In this document: positions 11,001 to 17,631 of the stretch, in pieces | Position numbering within the stretch: position 1 is the stretch's first letter | Layout: each line of letters begins with the position of its first letter | Origin: Streptomyces katrae | GTDB lineage: Bacteria > Actinomycetota > Actinomycetes > Streptomycetales > Streptomycetaceae | Length of the DNA stretch: 64,000 nucleotides | Reading direction: 5' to 3' | Assembly (NCBI RefSeq): GCF_000717655.1 | Contig: NZ_JNZY01000015.1 | Location: 165,383-229,382, forward strand | Position numbers and translations under genes: made by a program | The notes under the pieces: model-generated | The model's database searches: none | What the model was told of the DNA's origin: nothing | Seen by the model: the letters and a program-made list of their open reading frames with translations, nothing else

Positions 11001-12229
11001 ACGTGCAGATGCGTCGTGATCCCGGCCGCCTCCAGCGGCGCCGCCTGGGCCGGAGTGCCGCCGGCGATGACCGCGTGCGGCGGCCGGACCTCGGCCACGG
11101 CCGCCAGCTGCTCGCGGCGCAGCCCGGGCGGGGCGAAGCCGAGCAGTCCCACGCCCCAGGGGCGGCCCCCGAGCCGCTCGGCCGTCTCGGCGAGCAGTTT
11201 GCGTACGTCCGCACCGTCCATCACCGCGAGCGCCAGGTACGGGACCCCGCCCTCGGCGGCCACCGCCTCGGCGAAGGCGGCCTGGTCGCTGACCCGGGTC
11301 ATGGGCCCCTGGGCGACGGAGTGCGGCCGCAGCAGCGGCCGGGTGCGCACCGCGGCCCCCAGATGCCCGGTGACGGCCGCCCGTACGGCCTGGAGCACCC
11401 CGCCCGTCGTCCGGTACCGCGCGGCCAGCCGGGCCGCCGAGGCGCCGTCCTGCCCGACGGGCAGCAACTGGGTCCGCAGGTCCCGGGCTCCGAGCAGGGC
11501 GGCGGCCGGCCCCTCGGGCGGGGTCAGATCGGGCCGCGCGTACACCCGGTGCCCGTCGTGCAGCCGGGTCTCCGAGCCGTCCATCGCCCGGAGCGCGGCG
11601 GCCACTTCGGCGGTCAGCGCAGCCTCGCCCTCGGCGGTCAGGGCCAGTTGTACGTCGACCAGCACGCCTGCGGCTCCGCCCGCGACGGCCGCGGCCGCCG
11701 TGTGCGGCCCGATGCCGCCCCGGGCGAGCACGGGCACCCCGAGTCCGGGCCCGGCCAGCAGCTGCTGGAGCAGGACGAAGGTGGTGGCCCCGCCCACCCG
11801 GCCGCCGGCCTCGTGCCCCTTGGCGACGAGCGCCCCCGCCCCGGCGGCCACCGCGATCAGGGCCTCCGCCCGGCGGGTGACCTCGGCCCAGGCGCGCCGC
11901 CGCCCGCCCTCGGACCAGGCGGCCATCTGCTCCGGGGTGTGCTCCGCGGGGTCGGCGAGGAGCACCGTGTCCACCTCGTCCGGCAGTTCCTCGGGCCCGA
12001 GCGGGCATCCGGCGGGCACCCGCACCCCGTACGGGCGCCGGCCGCCGAGCCGGCGGGCGAGCTCCGCGAAGCCGCGGCGGGCGGCTTCGGGATCCCGGCC
12101 GAGGTCGAGCAGTCCGAGGGCCCCGGCCCGTTCGGCGGCGATCACGATCCGCGGGTGCGGTTCCTCGAACGGGCTGACCGCGACGACCAGGTCACGGGTG
12201 GCGGCGGATCGCGGGGGCTGGGGGGTCAC
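5039..12229 (-). CDS. PUFA-like synthase with fused enoyl reductase: PfaD/NPD-KS-AT-ACP-KR
   Basis: The GTG at 12229 follows AGAGGAG and gives 2396 aa. Residues 1–about 600 carry two TIM-barrel stretches of the nitronate-monooxygenase/PfaD type, the trans-acting FMN enoyl reductase of PUFA synthases, here fused at the N-terminus. The KS (about 665–1100) has C854, H989 and H1029. The AT (about 1215–1500) has S1309 in GHSYGE. The single ACP has S1734 in the motif LSIDSIKRVEI, a signature of PUFA-synthase carrier domains. After a 150-residue Ala/Gly/Pro linker comes a KR with GGARGITA near 2127, which is PfaA-like. The protein would load, extend and reduce chains, with dehydration by the coupled partner. 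The longer upstream frame (to 12586) is low-complexity and lacks a good ribosome site. Confidence 0.88.
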   Translation of the reverse strand: MTPQPPRSAATRDLVVAVSPFEEPHPRIVIAAERAGALGLLDLGRDPEAARRGFAELARRLGGRRPYGVRVPAGCPLGPEELPDEVDTVLLADPAEHTPEQMAAWSEGGRRRAWAEVTRRAEALIAVAAGAGALVAKGHEAGGRVGGATTFVLLQQLLAGPGLGVPVLARGGIGPHTAAAAVAGGAAGVLVDVQLALTAEGEAALTAEVAAALRAMDGSETRLHDGHRVYARPDLTPPEGPAAALLGARDLRTQLLPVGQDGASAARLAARYRTTGGVLQAVRAAVTGHLGAAVRTRPLLRPHSVAQGPMTRVSDQAAFAEAVAAEGGVPYLALAVMDGADVRKLLAETAERLGGRPWGVGLLGFAPPGLRREQLAAVAEVRPPHAVIAGGTPAQAAPLEAAGITTHLHVPSPGLLERYLAEGARRFVFEGLECGGHVGPRTSFALWEEQIDRLLGCPEPAALDVLFAGGIHDARSAAMAVAAAAPLAERGARIGVLMGTAYLFTEEAVAAGAVLPGFQRAAVECTETVLLHTAPGHATRCAATPYAEAFEATRQRLVEAGTEARVVWEELERLNLGRLRIASKGLRRAAEAPAPLERVDERQQYAEGLFMLGQAATLRTGTTTVAALHAQVTEGATELLERRAAELAAAGQGGTAAGEPAADPLDIAIVGMACAYPGAPDLAAYWARILAGKDAVTEVPPERWDPALYYDADPARAGERTPSRWGGFLDPVPFDALAHGIPPASLAAVEPVQLLALEISARALGDAGYGRDREFDRSRTSVVFGAEAGTELAGAYGLRALHPAYLGELPPGLDEQLPRLTEDSFPGILANVIAGRVANRLDLGGANCTVDAACASSLAALDLACRQLRDGDSDMVLCGGADVHNGINDYLMFSSVRALSPSGRCRPFDASADGIALGEGVGALVLKRLADAERDGDRVYAVIKAVGAASDGRSLGLTAPRPEGQRRALERAYARAGITPGEVGLIEAHGTGTVVGDSTELTVLTELFAASGAAPGSCALGSVKSQLGHTKCAAGLAGLIKAARAVQTGVRPPTLHIDTPNPAWQADSSPFAFPTEARPWAVPAERRIAGVSAFGFGGTNYHAVLAGYGGAEEAAHGMEEWPAELFCFRGGDRRAAGRAMARLAARLEENEAAGRPWALRDLAAEAAAEGQGSGPVRVAVVAGDLDELVARLERARGFTAGEGVHVREDAADPGKVAFLFPGQGSQRPGMLGELFIAFPALRELLETAPRSVVSAVFPPGAFGAAERAAQRAAVTDTRVAQPALGLAGAAAHLLLGELGVRPDCVAGHSYGELTALWAAGVYDTESLLRLSARRAEAILAAAGADPGSMAAVTAAPEEVREIAERSGCVVANHNAPRQCAVSGPADCVAEAVAALRAAGLSAEPIEVACAFHSPVVAGAAAALAEELAGTAVADAAFPVWSNTTAGPYPAGADAVRSLAARQVAEPVRFVEQVEAMYASGVRTFVEAGPGRVLSSLLGRILRDRPHTVVPLDVPGEHGLSRLVTALAELAAAGVPVAPEALFRGRGTRLPERAPRRPGWLVDGHLVRTADGTPVPGGLQPARRVAPAAPAPAPADRREEAVLAYLRGSQELIEAQRDVLLGFLGVGSPAARPSAEAPGRPWPAAVDALPAHGTGLPGRAAPGLRADAGAAPVPAANGWAAAGGQPPHDAGPDAGPRSADEVMDVVLDIVHTRTGYPHDMLGPELDLEADLSIDSIKRVEIIGALADRIGLPQDPDGSAGSAFEELSRLKTLSGIVDWVTSRTAAPAGGLTAGAAGPAGAREPAADPACGRAGSAAGRAGVDGGGHSPTASEPAGSTAGALSGAAEPAGSAAAHAMVGAPGSDEPLAGGAHAPAGSAAHGQPGVGTAGSGGSAARGIVAGVSGPVAGRGLGHGHPGDGAAVGLAAGAVRRLRVEDVSVAGVVVEPEALRGLRVGVVDDGQGVSAALGTALRGHGAEVRVLAEADAEGAAGLDGIVDLSGLRAGAEPVLPGAFPALQRALTGGVRRLLLATTPGGTPGAGLHGFARSAALEFPGSLIRAVEVDAKEDPERVAAQLLAELGDVHGEGSSVGYTADGVRITRRPVPAPLAAADGTPPLDARSVVLLTGGARGITARTALALARATGCHVELVGRTPLPAAGADRFARATDRVALRAALIADGLRKPAEIEAAASRILAEREVRATLSALDAVAASVRYHRADVTDEQAVRAVVADVRERHGRLDGIVHGAGVLHDGLLRDKRPAAFAEVFTTKVTGARNLAAVAAEHGPGPAPRFLALFGSVCGVYGNRGQTDYAAANDALDSLAHAWSAFLPGRVLSVDWGPWAAEAGGMVTPELERAYARRGVPLLSAEAATAAFLAELAYGTDVQVVLTAREGEGDE

Positions 12230-12286
12230 GAGCGCTCCTCTGGTCGGTGCTGTGTGACATCTCGCAATGCGGGGCAGCGCCCTCCG

Positions 12287-12347
12287 GCGCACCCTGGCGC
12301 ACCTCGGCGCGCCCGTGGGGCGCACGGGGAGCGCACGGAGGGCGCAC
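12287..12347. repeat. Five GCGCAC elements in helical phase upstream of the synthase
   Basis: GCGCAC occurs at 12287, 12297, 12320, 12331 and 12342. The spacings are 10, 23, 11 and 11 bp, so all copies face about the same side of the helix. The block lies 58–118 bp upstream of the synthase start and could be a multi-site operator. No known regulator is assigned. Confidence 0.45.
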
Positions 12348-12434
12348 ACAGGGGCCGGACGCGGCGGTACGGGGGGAGTGCGGGGGGTCCGGGCAGTACG
12401 GGGAAATGCGGGGCGCGTGCGCTGGTCGTGCCGT

Positions 12435-12445
12435 GGGGGGGGGGG
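12435..12445. repeat. Run of 11 consecutive G
   Basis: This homopolymer lies in the presumed leader of the synthase operon. Such tracts are prone to slippage and sequencing error, and can change length between isolates. Confidence 0.6.
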
Positions 12446-12522
12446 CGTGCGCGGGCGGGGGTCTCCCGCCGGGTGGCGGTGCTGGGGCCGCCCGGGCGAC
12501 CCGAGCACCTGCACAGGCGGGT

Positions 12523-12537
12523 TTGAACAGTGGTCAA
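12523..12537. promoter_or_regulatory. Putative operator TTGAAC-AGT-GGTCAA
   Basis: This near-perfect inverted repeat has 6-bp arms with one mismatch and a 3-bp spacer. It lies 21 bp downstream, in the leftward sense, of the proposed -10 element of the synthase promoter. The same motif with perfect arms occurs at 13805–13819, beyond the regulator gene. One palindrome on each side of a LysR-type gene suggests its binding site, but this is inference. Confidence 0.45.
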
Positions 12538-12557
12538 CTTCCCTGATGCCGCGATGC

Positions 12558-12586
12558 ATCGTGCGGTGGCCGTCGTGCACTGTCAA
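12558..12586 (-). promoter_or_regulatory. Candidate sigma-70-type promoter for the synthase operon
   Basis: Read leftward, a perfect -35 TTGACA (12586–12581) is followed after 17 bp by CACGAT (12563–12558) as a weak -10. The spacing is ideal and the -10 matches three of six bases, which is common in Streptomyces. Confidence 0.35.
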
Positions 12587-12867
12587 CGGTCATGCGGAGT
12601 ACGCCGTTTCGCCCCTTCGGCCCCGGCGGCCGCCCCGGAATGCGGCCCGGCCGGTCCCACGGCGGCCCCGCCGGGGCCGGTGGCCTGCGCCGATCCCGCC
12701 CGCGCGGGGTCGGCCCCGGCGCGCCCGCCGACGTACCGCACCGGGCCGGGCTCATGCCGCACCGGCATACCTTGACGCCGACCGTGCATGAAATCCGCCA
12801 CGGGGGTGGGCATTCGTTCACCGCTGCGGCCCTTACGGCTACGGCATGGCGAGGTTACCGTCCGGTC

Positions 12868-13761
12868 ATGACCCCCACCCTCGCGCAGCTTCGCTACTTG
12901 GTGGCCGTCGCGGACTGCCGTTCCATCACCGGCGCTGCCGCCTCGGTCTTCGTCGCCCAATCCGCCCTGTCGCGGGCCATCCAGGCCATGGAACGCGACC
13001 TCGGAGTCGAACTCCTCGCCCGTCGGGGCAGGGGCGTGGACCTCACGCCGGAAGGGGCCCGGGCCGTGCGGCTCGCCCGTACGGTCCTCGACGCGGTGGA
13101 GGCGATCGACGACATCGGGACCGCGCACGGCAGCGGCGTCCGGGTCGTCCTGACCCTCGTCACCACCCCCACCCTGGCCCTGGACCTGGCCGCGGACCTC
13201 GTGCCGGCCTTCACCGAACGGCACACCGGAGTGGACATCCGGCTCCAGCAGCACGACAGCAGGGAGGCCCTCGTCCAGGAAATCACCACGGGACGAGCCG
13301 AGTTGGCCCTGGTGGACCTGCCGGTGGACAAGGAGCTGTCCACGCACCACATCCAGGAGCGCGAGGTGGTGCTCATCTCCCCGATCGGCTGCGGACTGCC
13401 CGACCCGATGCCCTTCAGGCTCCTCGACGGCCTTCCCATGGTGCTGCCGACCCCGGGCGCCGGCCGGCGCACCGAGATGGAGGCCATGTTCAGCTGCCTC
13501 GGAGTGCGCCCGGTGCCGTCCCTCGAGGCCGACGAACGGCTCGCCTGGGTGACGGGCGTGACGGACGGCCGCGGCTCCGTCATCTGGTACCGGGACGTGG
13601 CCGTGCGCGCCTTCGGCGACCGCGCGGAGATCCGCTCCTTCTCCCCGCCGCTGCTGCGCCCGGTGGGGCTCGCGCACGCCCGGCGGCCGCTGAGCCGCGC
13701 GGCCCGGGCGTTCATCGCGCACGCCCGGCACAACTCGCCCGTACGGGAGCCTGCGCGCTGA
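12868..13761 (+). CDS. LysR-family transcriptional regulator
   Basis: This 297-aa protein starts with the LysR winged helix-turn-helix (about 1–60), including TLAQLRYLVAVAD and SALSRAIQAMERDLGVELLAR. A periplasmic-binding-protein-like effector domain follows (about 85–290). The ATG at 12868 was chosen because the HTH begins directly after it; the frame is open further upstream but encodes Gly/Arg-rich noise. It faces the synthase operon and is its likely regulator, probably an activator that responds to a small-molecule co-inducer. The palindromes at 12523 and 13805 flank the gene. The next gene starts only 111 bp downstream, beyond the second palindrome. Confidence 0.9.
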   Translation: MTPTLAQLRYLVAVADCRSITGAAASVFVAQSALSRAIQAMERDLGVELLARRGRGVDLTPEGARAVRLARTVLDAVEAIDDIGTAHGSGVRVVLTLVTTPTLALDLAADLVPAFTERHTGVDIRLQQHDSREALVQEITTGRAELALVDLPVDKELSTHHIQEREVVLISPIGCGLPDPMPFRLLDGLPMVLPTPGAGRRTEMEAMFSCLGVRPVPSLEADERLAWVTGVTDGRGSVIWYRDVAVRAFGDRAEIRSFSPPLLRPVGLAHARRPLSRAARAFIAHARHNSPVREPAR

Positions 13762-13804
13762 CCGAAAACCACCGTCAGGTGGCGGCAGCCATGCCCGCTC
13801 GGCA

Positions 13805-13819
13805 TTGAACCATGTTCAA
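13805..13819. promoter_or_regulatory. Putative operator, perfect palindrome TTGAAC-CAT-GTTCAA
   Basis: It has perfect 6-bp arms around CAT and lies 54 bp upstream of the secreted-protein gene and 43 bp after the LysR stop codon. It matches the element at 12523–12537 in 11 of 12 arm positions, suggesting that one regulator controls both flanking units. Confidence 0.5.
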
Positions 13820-13872
13820 AAGGTGTCCCCCGACCCTGGCGACACCACCTGACGTCCCATCACATTGTGTGC

Positions 13873-15159
13873 ATGTCCCGACTCCTCACGCCCCCAGGGG
13901 CCGCCGCCCTCGCGACCGCGGTCCTCGCCACGCTCCTCCCGGCGGCCGTCTGGATGGCCGGCGCCGCCGCCGCCCCGGCCGGCCCGCCCACATCCGTGTC
14001 CGGGCCCGCGCCCGCCGCGGCCCTGGCTCCGGAGAAGAAGTGCACGCTCCCCGCCGGTCTGGCCGAGCTCAGCGGACTCGCCATGAGCCGCAAGCACCCC
14101 GGCGTGTTCTACGCCGTCAACGACAGCGGCAACACCAACCAGGTCTTCGCCGTCGACTGCACCACGGCGACCGGCCGGCTCCGGGCCACGTACACCGTCT
14201 CCGGCGTCGGCAACACCGACTGGGAGGGGCTGGCCCTCGGCAAGGACGCGGCCGGCCTCCCGGCGGTCCTGGTCGGCGACATCGGCGACAACTTCAGCGG
14301 GCGCGCCGAGATCACCGTGCACGCCTTCGCCGAGCCCGACCAGCTCGCCGATGCCACCGTCACGCCGGTGACGTACCGCTTCGCCTACGCGGACGGCAGG
14401 CACGACGCCGAGTCGCTGCTGGCCGACCCCGTCACCGGCCGGCTCTACGTCGCGAGCAAACTGATCGGCGCAGCCGGTCAGTTGTACGAGGCCCCGCTGC
14501 CCCCGCTGCCCGGTCGGGTCAACACCCTCACCGCGGTCCGCCCGGGTCCGGTCTTCGCCACCGACGGCGCGTTCTCGCCCTCCGGGGCCTCGTACACCCT
14601 GCGCAGCGGCGGGCCGCTCGGCGCCAACACCGCGAGCGTGTACGACACCACGGGCACCAAGCTCGCGGACGTCGCCCTGCCCGCCCAGTCCCAGGGCGAG
14701 ACCGTCACGTACGCGGACTGCACCAGCCTGCTCGTCGGGTCGGAGAACGACACCCAGATCTGGCGCGTCCCGCTGCCGCCGGAGGCCACCCCCGGCTGCG
14801 GCACCACGCCGGCGCCCACCCCCACGCCGACTCCGACGCCCACCCCTACGCCGACTCCGACGCCCACCCCTACACCCACGCCCACGTCTTCCCCGGGCGA
14901 TCTGAAGGTCGCCGACCCCGGCCCGCAGACCTGCAAGTTCAACCAGTCCTGCACCATCCGGCTCACCGCCACCGGTGGCAGACCGCCCGTCCGCTTCGCC
15001 GCCGCCGGCCTGCCGTTCGGCCTGGCCCTCGACGCCGCCTCCGGCCGTATCACCGGCAAGCCCTGGGGCAGCGGCACCGTACGGGTCACGGTGACCGCCA
15101 CCGACTCCGGCGGAACCACCGCGAGCACCGCCTTCCCCCTCACCCTCACCTGGTTCTGA
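13873..15159 (+). CDS. Secreted protein with beta-propeller-like domain, Thr-Pro linker and C-terminal Ig-like domain
   Basis: This 428-aa protein begins with a signal-peptide-like segment (MSRLLTPPGAA, then an Ala-rich hydrophobic core and AAAAPAG). Residues from about 50 to 310 contain repeated motifs such as ELSGLAMS, VNDSGNTN, DWEGLAL and VGDIGDN, which resemble the phytase/esterase-like beta-propeller seen in many secreted actinobacterial proteins of unknown function. A (Thr-Pro)n linker joins a C-terminal domain of about 85 residues with a putative-Ig pattern (LPFGLALDAASGRITGKP). No catalytic residues can be assigned. ATG 13873 is taken; a GTG two codons earlier is possible. No Shine-Dalgarno sequence is evident. 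The upstream palindrome suggests control by the neighbouring LysR protein. Confidence 0.75.
   Translation: MSRLLTPPGAAALATAVLATLLPAAVWMAGAAAAPAGPPTSVSGPAPAAALAPEKKCTLPAGLAELSGLAMSRKHPGVFYAVNDSGNTNQVFAVDCTTATGRLRATYTVSGVGNTDWEGLALGKDAAGLPAVLVGDIGDNFSGRAEITVHAFAEPDQLADATVTPVTYRFAYADGRHDAESLLADPVTGRLYVASKLIGAAGQLYEAPLPPLPGRVNTLTAVRPGPVFATDGAFSPSGASYTLRSGGPLGANTASVYDTTGTKLADVALPAQSQGETVTYADCTSLLVGSENDTQIWRVPLPPEATPGCGTTPAPTPTPTPTPTPTPTPTPTPTPTPTSSPGDLKVADPGPQTCKFNQSCTIRLTATGGRPPVRFAAAGLPFGLALDAASGRITGKPWGSGTVRVTVTATDSGGTTASTAFPLTLTWF
14815..14886 (+). repeat. Three tandem 24-bp units encoding the Thr-Pro linker
   Basis: The units start at 14815, 14839 and 14863; the third is diverged at its end. 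Each encodes about four Thr-Pro pairs. Their near identity suggests recent expansion, so linker length is likely to vary between strains. Confidence 0.8.
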
Positions 15160-15248
15160 CCCCGGACCCGGACGGAGCGGACTTGTACGACCCCGCCTAC
15201 AGGCCGCACTGTTGGCCGAGTTTCGTCCATACGGTCAGGAGACCCGGC

Positions 15249-16499
15249 TTGTCACCCGACACCGCACCCACGCCCGCGTACGTCATCGACCCCGCCGGCG
15301 GCTGCCCGCACGCCCTCAACGCCCGGCTGCGCGCCCAGGGCAGCGTGGCGAACGTCGTCCTGCCCGGCGGGGTACCCGGGGCGGTCGTCCTCGGACACGA
15401 AGCGCTGAAGGAGTTCCTCGCCCACCCCGATGCGGCCAAGGACGCCCGGCACTTCCCCTCCCTGCACGACGGCACCATCCCCGCGCACTGGCCGCTGCGG
15501 GCGTTCGCCAACGCCCAGGGCATGCACACCTCCGACGGCGCCGACCACCGCCGGCTGCGCTCCCTGGTCGGCAACGCCTTCACCGCCCGCCAGGTGGAGC
15601 GGCTGCGGCCGCGCATCGAGGAGCTGACCGCCGGGCTCCTCGACGACCTCGGCCGTGCGGCGGGCGAGGCCCCCGACGGTGTCGCGGACCTGCGCACCCA
15701 CTTCGCCCTGCCGCTGCCGATGAGCGTCATCTGCGAGCTGCTCGGCGTGGACCCCGAGCACCGGGGCCGGCTGCACCACCTGTCCCACACGGTGATCATC
15801 GCCACCGACACCACCCCGGCCGAGGCGATGGCCGCCGTACGGGAGCTCGTCGAGCTGATGGGCACGATAGCCGCCGCCCGCCGCGAGAAGCCGGGCGACG
15901 ACCTGACCAGCGCGCTGATCGCCGCCCGCGAGGGCGACGGCGACCGGCTCAGCGAGGCCGAACTCATCGGCACGATGCGCCTGATGCTCGTCGCCGGCCA
16001 CGAGACCACCCTCAACCTGATCAGCAACGCCGTCCGCGCCCTGTGCACCCACCGCGACCAGCTCGCACTGGTGCAGGAGGGGAAGGCCACCTGGTCCGAC
16101 GTGGTGGACGAGACCCTGCGCTGGGACGGGCCGGTCAGCTGGTTCCCGTTCCGGTACCCCGTCCGCGACCTCACCGTCGACGGGACCGTGATCCCGCAGG
16201 GCACCCCGGTCCTCGCCGGCTACACCGCGGCCGGCCGCGACGAGGCCTTCCACGGCCCGGACGCCGACCGCTTCGACATCACCCGCGCCACCGCGGCCCG
16301 CAACCTCTCCTTCGGGCACGGCGCGCACTACTGCGTCGGCGCCCCGCTCGCCCGACTCGAGGCCGTCATCGCCCTGGAGCGGCTCTTCACCCGCTTCCCG
16401 GACCTCGACCTCGCCGTCCCCGAGCCCGAACTCCCGCACCAGCGCAGTTTCATCGGCAACAGCGTCGACTCCCTGCCCGTCAGCCTGACCAGGGGGTAG
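15249..16499 (+). CDS. Cytochrome P450
   Basis: This 416-aa soluble bacterial class I P450 shows the I-helix AGHETT at 249–254, the ExxR motif ETLR at 288–291, and the haem-binding loop FGHGAHYCVGAP with C362 as the thiolate ligand. Length and motifs are typical of CYP105/107-like monooxygenases, although the N-terminal 'GGCPHALNARLR' resembles CYPs that act on polyketides or fatty acids. The TTG at 15249 is preceded by AGGAG; no ATG or GTG is available in frame nearby. There is no ferredoxin gene beside it, so it must use redox partners from elsewhere. Its TAG abuts the stop codon of the convergent esterase with no gap. The substrate is unknown. Confidence 0.92.
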   Translation: MSPDTAPTPAYVIDPAGGCPHALNARLRAQGSVANVVLPGGVPGAVVLGHEALKEFLAHPDAAKDARHFPSLHDGTIPAHWPLRAFANAQGMHTSDGADHRRLRSLVGNAFTARQVERLRPRIEELTAGLLDDLGRAAGEAPDGVADLRTHFALPLPMSVICELLGVDPEHRGRLHHLSHTVIIATDTTPAEAMAAVRELVELMGTIAAARREKPGDDLTSALIAAREGDGDRLSEAELIGTMRLMLVAGHETTLNLISNAVRALCTHRDQLALVQEGKATWSDVVDETLRWDGPVSWFPFRYPVRDLTVDGTVIPQGTPVLAGYTAAGRDEAFHGPDADRFDITRATAARNLSFGHGAHYCVGAPLARLEAVIALERLFTRFPDLDLAVPEPELPHQRSFIGNSVDSLPVSLTRG

Positions 16500-17570
16500 C
16501 TACCGGCCGTCGCCGGGCGGCGGGAGCTCCGTGCTCAGCCAGCCCAGCGCATCCGGGTACATCCCGGTCCAGGTCTGGAAGTTGTGGCCGCCGGCCGGGC
16601 GGACGAGGGTCCTCACCCGGACCCCGCTGCCGGCCGCGGCCCGGCCGAAAACCTCCAGCTGCTGCGGCGGGCTGTCCTTGTCCTGCGCCGAGGTGGCCAG
16701 GAACAGCCCGACGTCGCCCCCCTTGGCATGCCGGACCAGCCACAGGGGGCTGTTGCGCTCGCGCAGGGCCGGGTCGGCCAGCACCTCCGGATCCCCGGCC
16801 AGCGGATCCGGGTCCAGGGCCGCGCCCGCCCGGAACACCTTCGGGTACTGCAACGGCAGCTTGGCCGCGCAGAACGCCCCGGTCGACACGCCCATCACCC
16901 CCCACCCCTTGGGCTCGCGCAGGGCACGGAAGTTCTTCGCGACCAGGTCCGTCACGTCCTGCGCGAGCCAGCTGGCCACCTTCCGCGTCGGCGTGTTGCT
17001 GCAGTCCGTGTTCACCCCGCCCGGGTAGATCTCCGGGATCACGACGATGAACGGGTGCGCCGCGCCCAGCCGGACCAGCTGCTCCAGCGCGCCCGGCATG
17101 CCGCCCAAGTCGAGCCAGGTCCGGGGTGAGCCCGGATACCCGTGCAGCAGCATCAGCACCGGGAACCGGGTCTTCTCCGCACCCCGGGCCCGGTACTCGG
17201 GCGGAGTCCACACGATCACCTGCCCGGCGAGTTTCGAATGCGAGCCGCGGAAGTAGGTGGTCTGCATGCCGTCGCCGCCCTGCGTGAACTTGGCCCGGCC
17301 CGGCGGCGGCCCGGTCATCGCCGAGGAGTTCTGCACGTTCTCCGTGCCCAGCAGGTCGTTCCAGGAGGAGTAGAGCCCGTAGCTGCCGTTGATCCAGGTC
17401 GCGATCACCGCGATGGAGGTCAGCTGGCACAGCGCGATCATCAGCACCCGCACGGGCCACCGCACCCACCCCGGCGCCGGGATCCGGTTCCACAGCAGCA
17501 GTGCGGCCAGCATGGCGAGCGCGGTGACGGTGATCAGAGTGACGAGGAACGACGTACTGGTCAGCTCCAC
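16500..17570 (-). CDS. Membrane-anchored esterase of the esterase-D/antigen-85 fold
   Basis: The GTG at 17570, with AGGAG about 9 nt upstream, gives 356 aa. Two N-terminal hydrophobic segments (about 8–27 and 42–58) anchor the protein. The rest is an alpha/beta hydrolase with an oxyanion region LLHGYPGSPRTW (141–152), a nucleophile elbow GVSTGAF (S229) and a late GGHNFQTW supplying the catalytic His. This matches the esterase_phd/Ag85-like family, in which a soluble domain outside the membrane acts on acyl esters. An ATG at 17663 is also in frame but would overlap the upstream gene by 32 bp. It sits 61 bp downstream of the molybdopterin oxidoreductase gene and is probably co-transcribed. The substrate is unknown. 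Confidence 0.8.
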   Translation of the reverse strand: MELTSTSFLVTLITVTALAMLAALLLWNRIPAPGWVRWPVRVLMIALCQLTSIAVIATWINGSYGLYSSWNDLLGTENVQNSSAMTGPPPGRAKFTQGGDGMQTTYFRGSHSKLAGQVIVWTPPEYRARGAEKTRFPVLMLLHGYPGSPRTWLDLGGMPGALEQLVRLGAAHPFIVVIPEIYPGGVNTDCSNTPTRKVASWLAQDVTDLVAKNFRALREPKGWGVMGVSTGAFCAAKLPLQYPKVFRAGAALDPDPLAGDPEVLADPALRERNSPLWLVRHAKGGDVGLFLATSAQDKDSPPQQLEVFGRAAAGSGVRVRTLVRPAGGHNFQTWTGMYPDALGWLSTELPPPGDGR

Positions 17571-17631
17571 GAGGGCCGGCTCCTGACGTGCGGATCGGCT
17601 TCCCGGGACGTCGTTTCCCAGGATGTCCGCA

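Larger units (their letters stand above)
12230..12867. promoter_or_regulatory. Divergent control region between the synthase operon and the LysR regulator gene
   Basis: This 638-bp stretch contains no convincing gene; both strands hold only low-complexity frames. It does contain five GCGCAC elements at 12287–12347, an 11-G run at 12435–12445, an imperfect TTGAAC-N3-GGTCAA palindrome at 12523–12537 and a leftward TTGACA/CACGAT promoter candidate at 12558–12586. If that promoter is real, the synthase mRNA has a leader of about 320 nt. A regulator facing the operon it controls across a shared region is the usual LysR arrangement. Confidence 0.6.

Noticed and set aside
12592..12867. 92 extra codons in front of the LysR HTH
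   Set aside because: Gly/Arg/Pro-rich with no ribosome site; LysR proteins start directly at the HTH.
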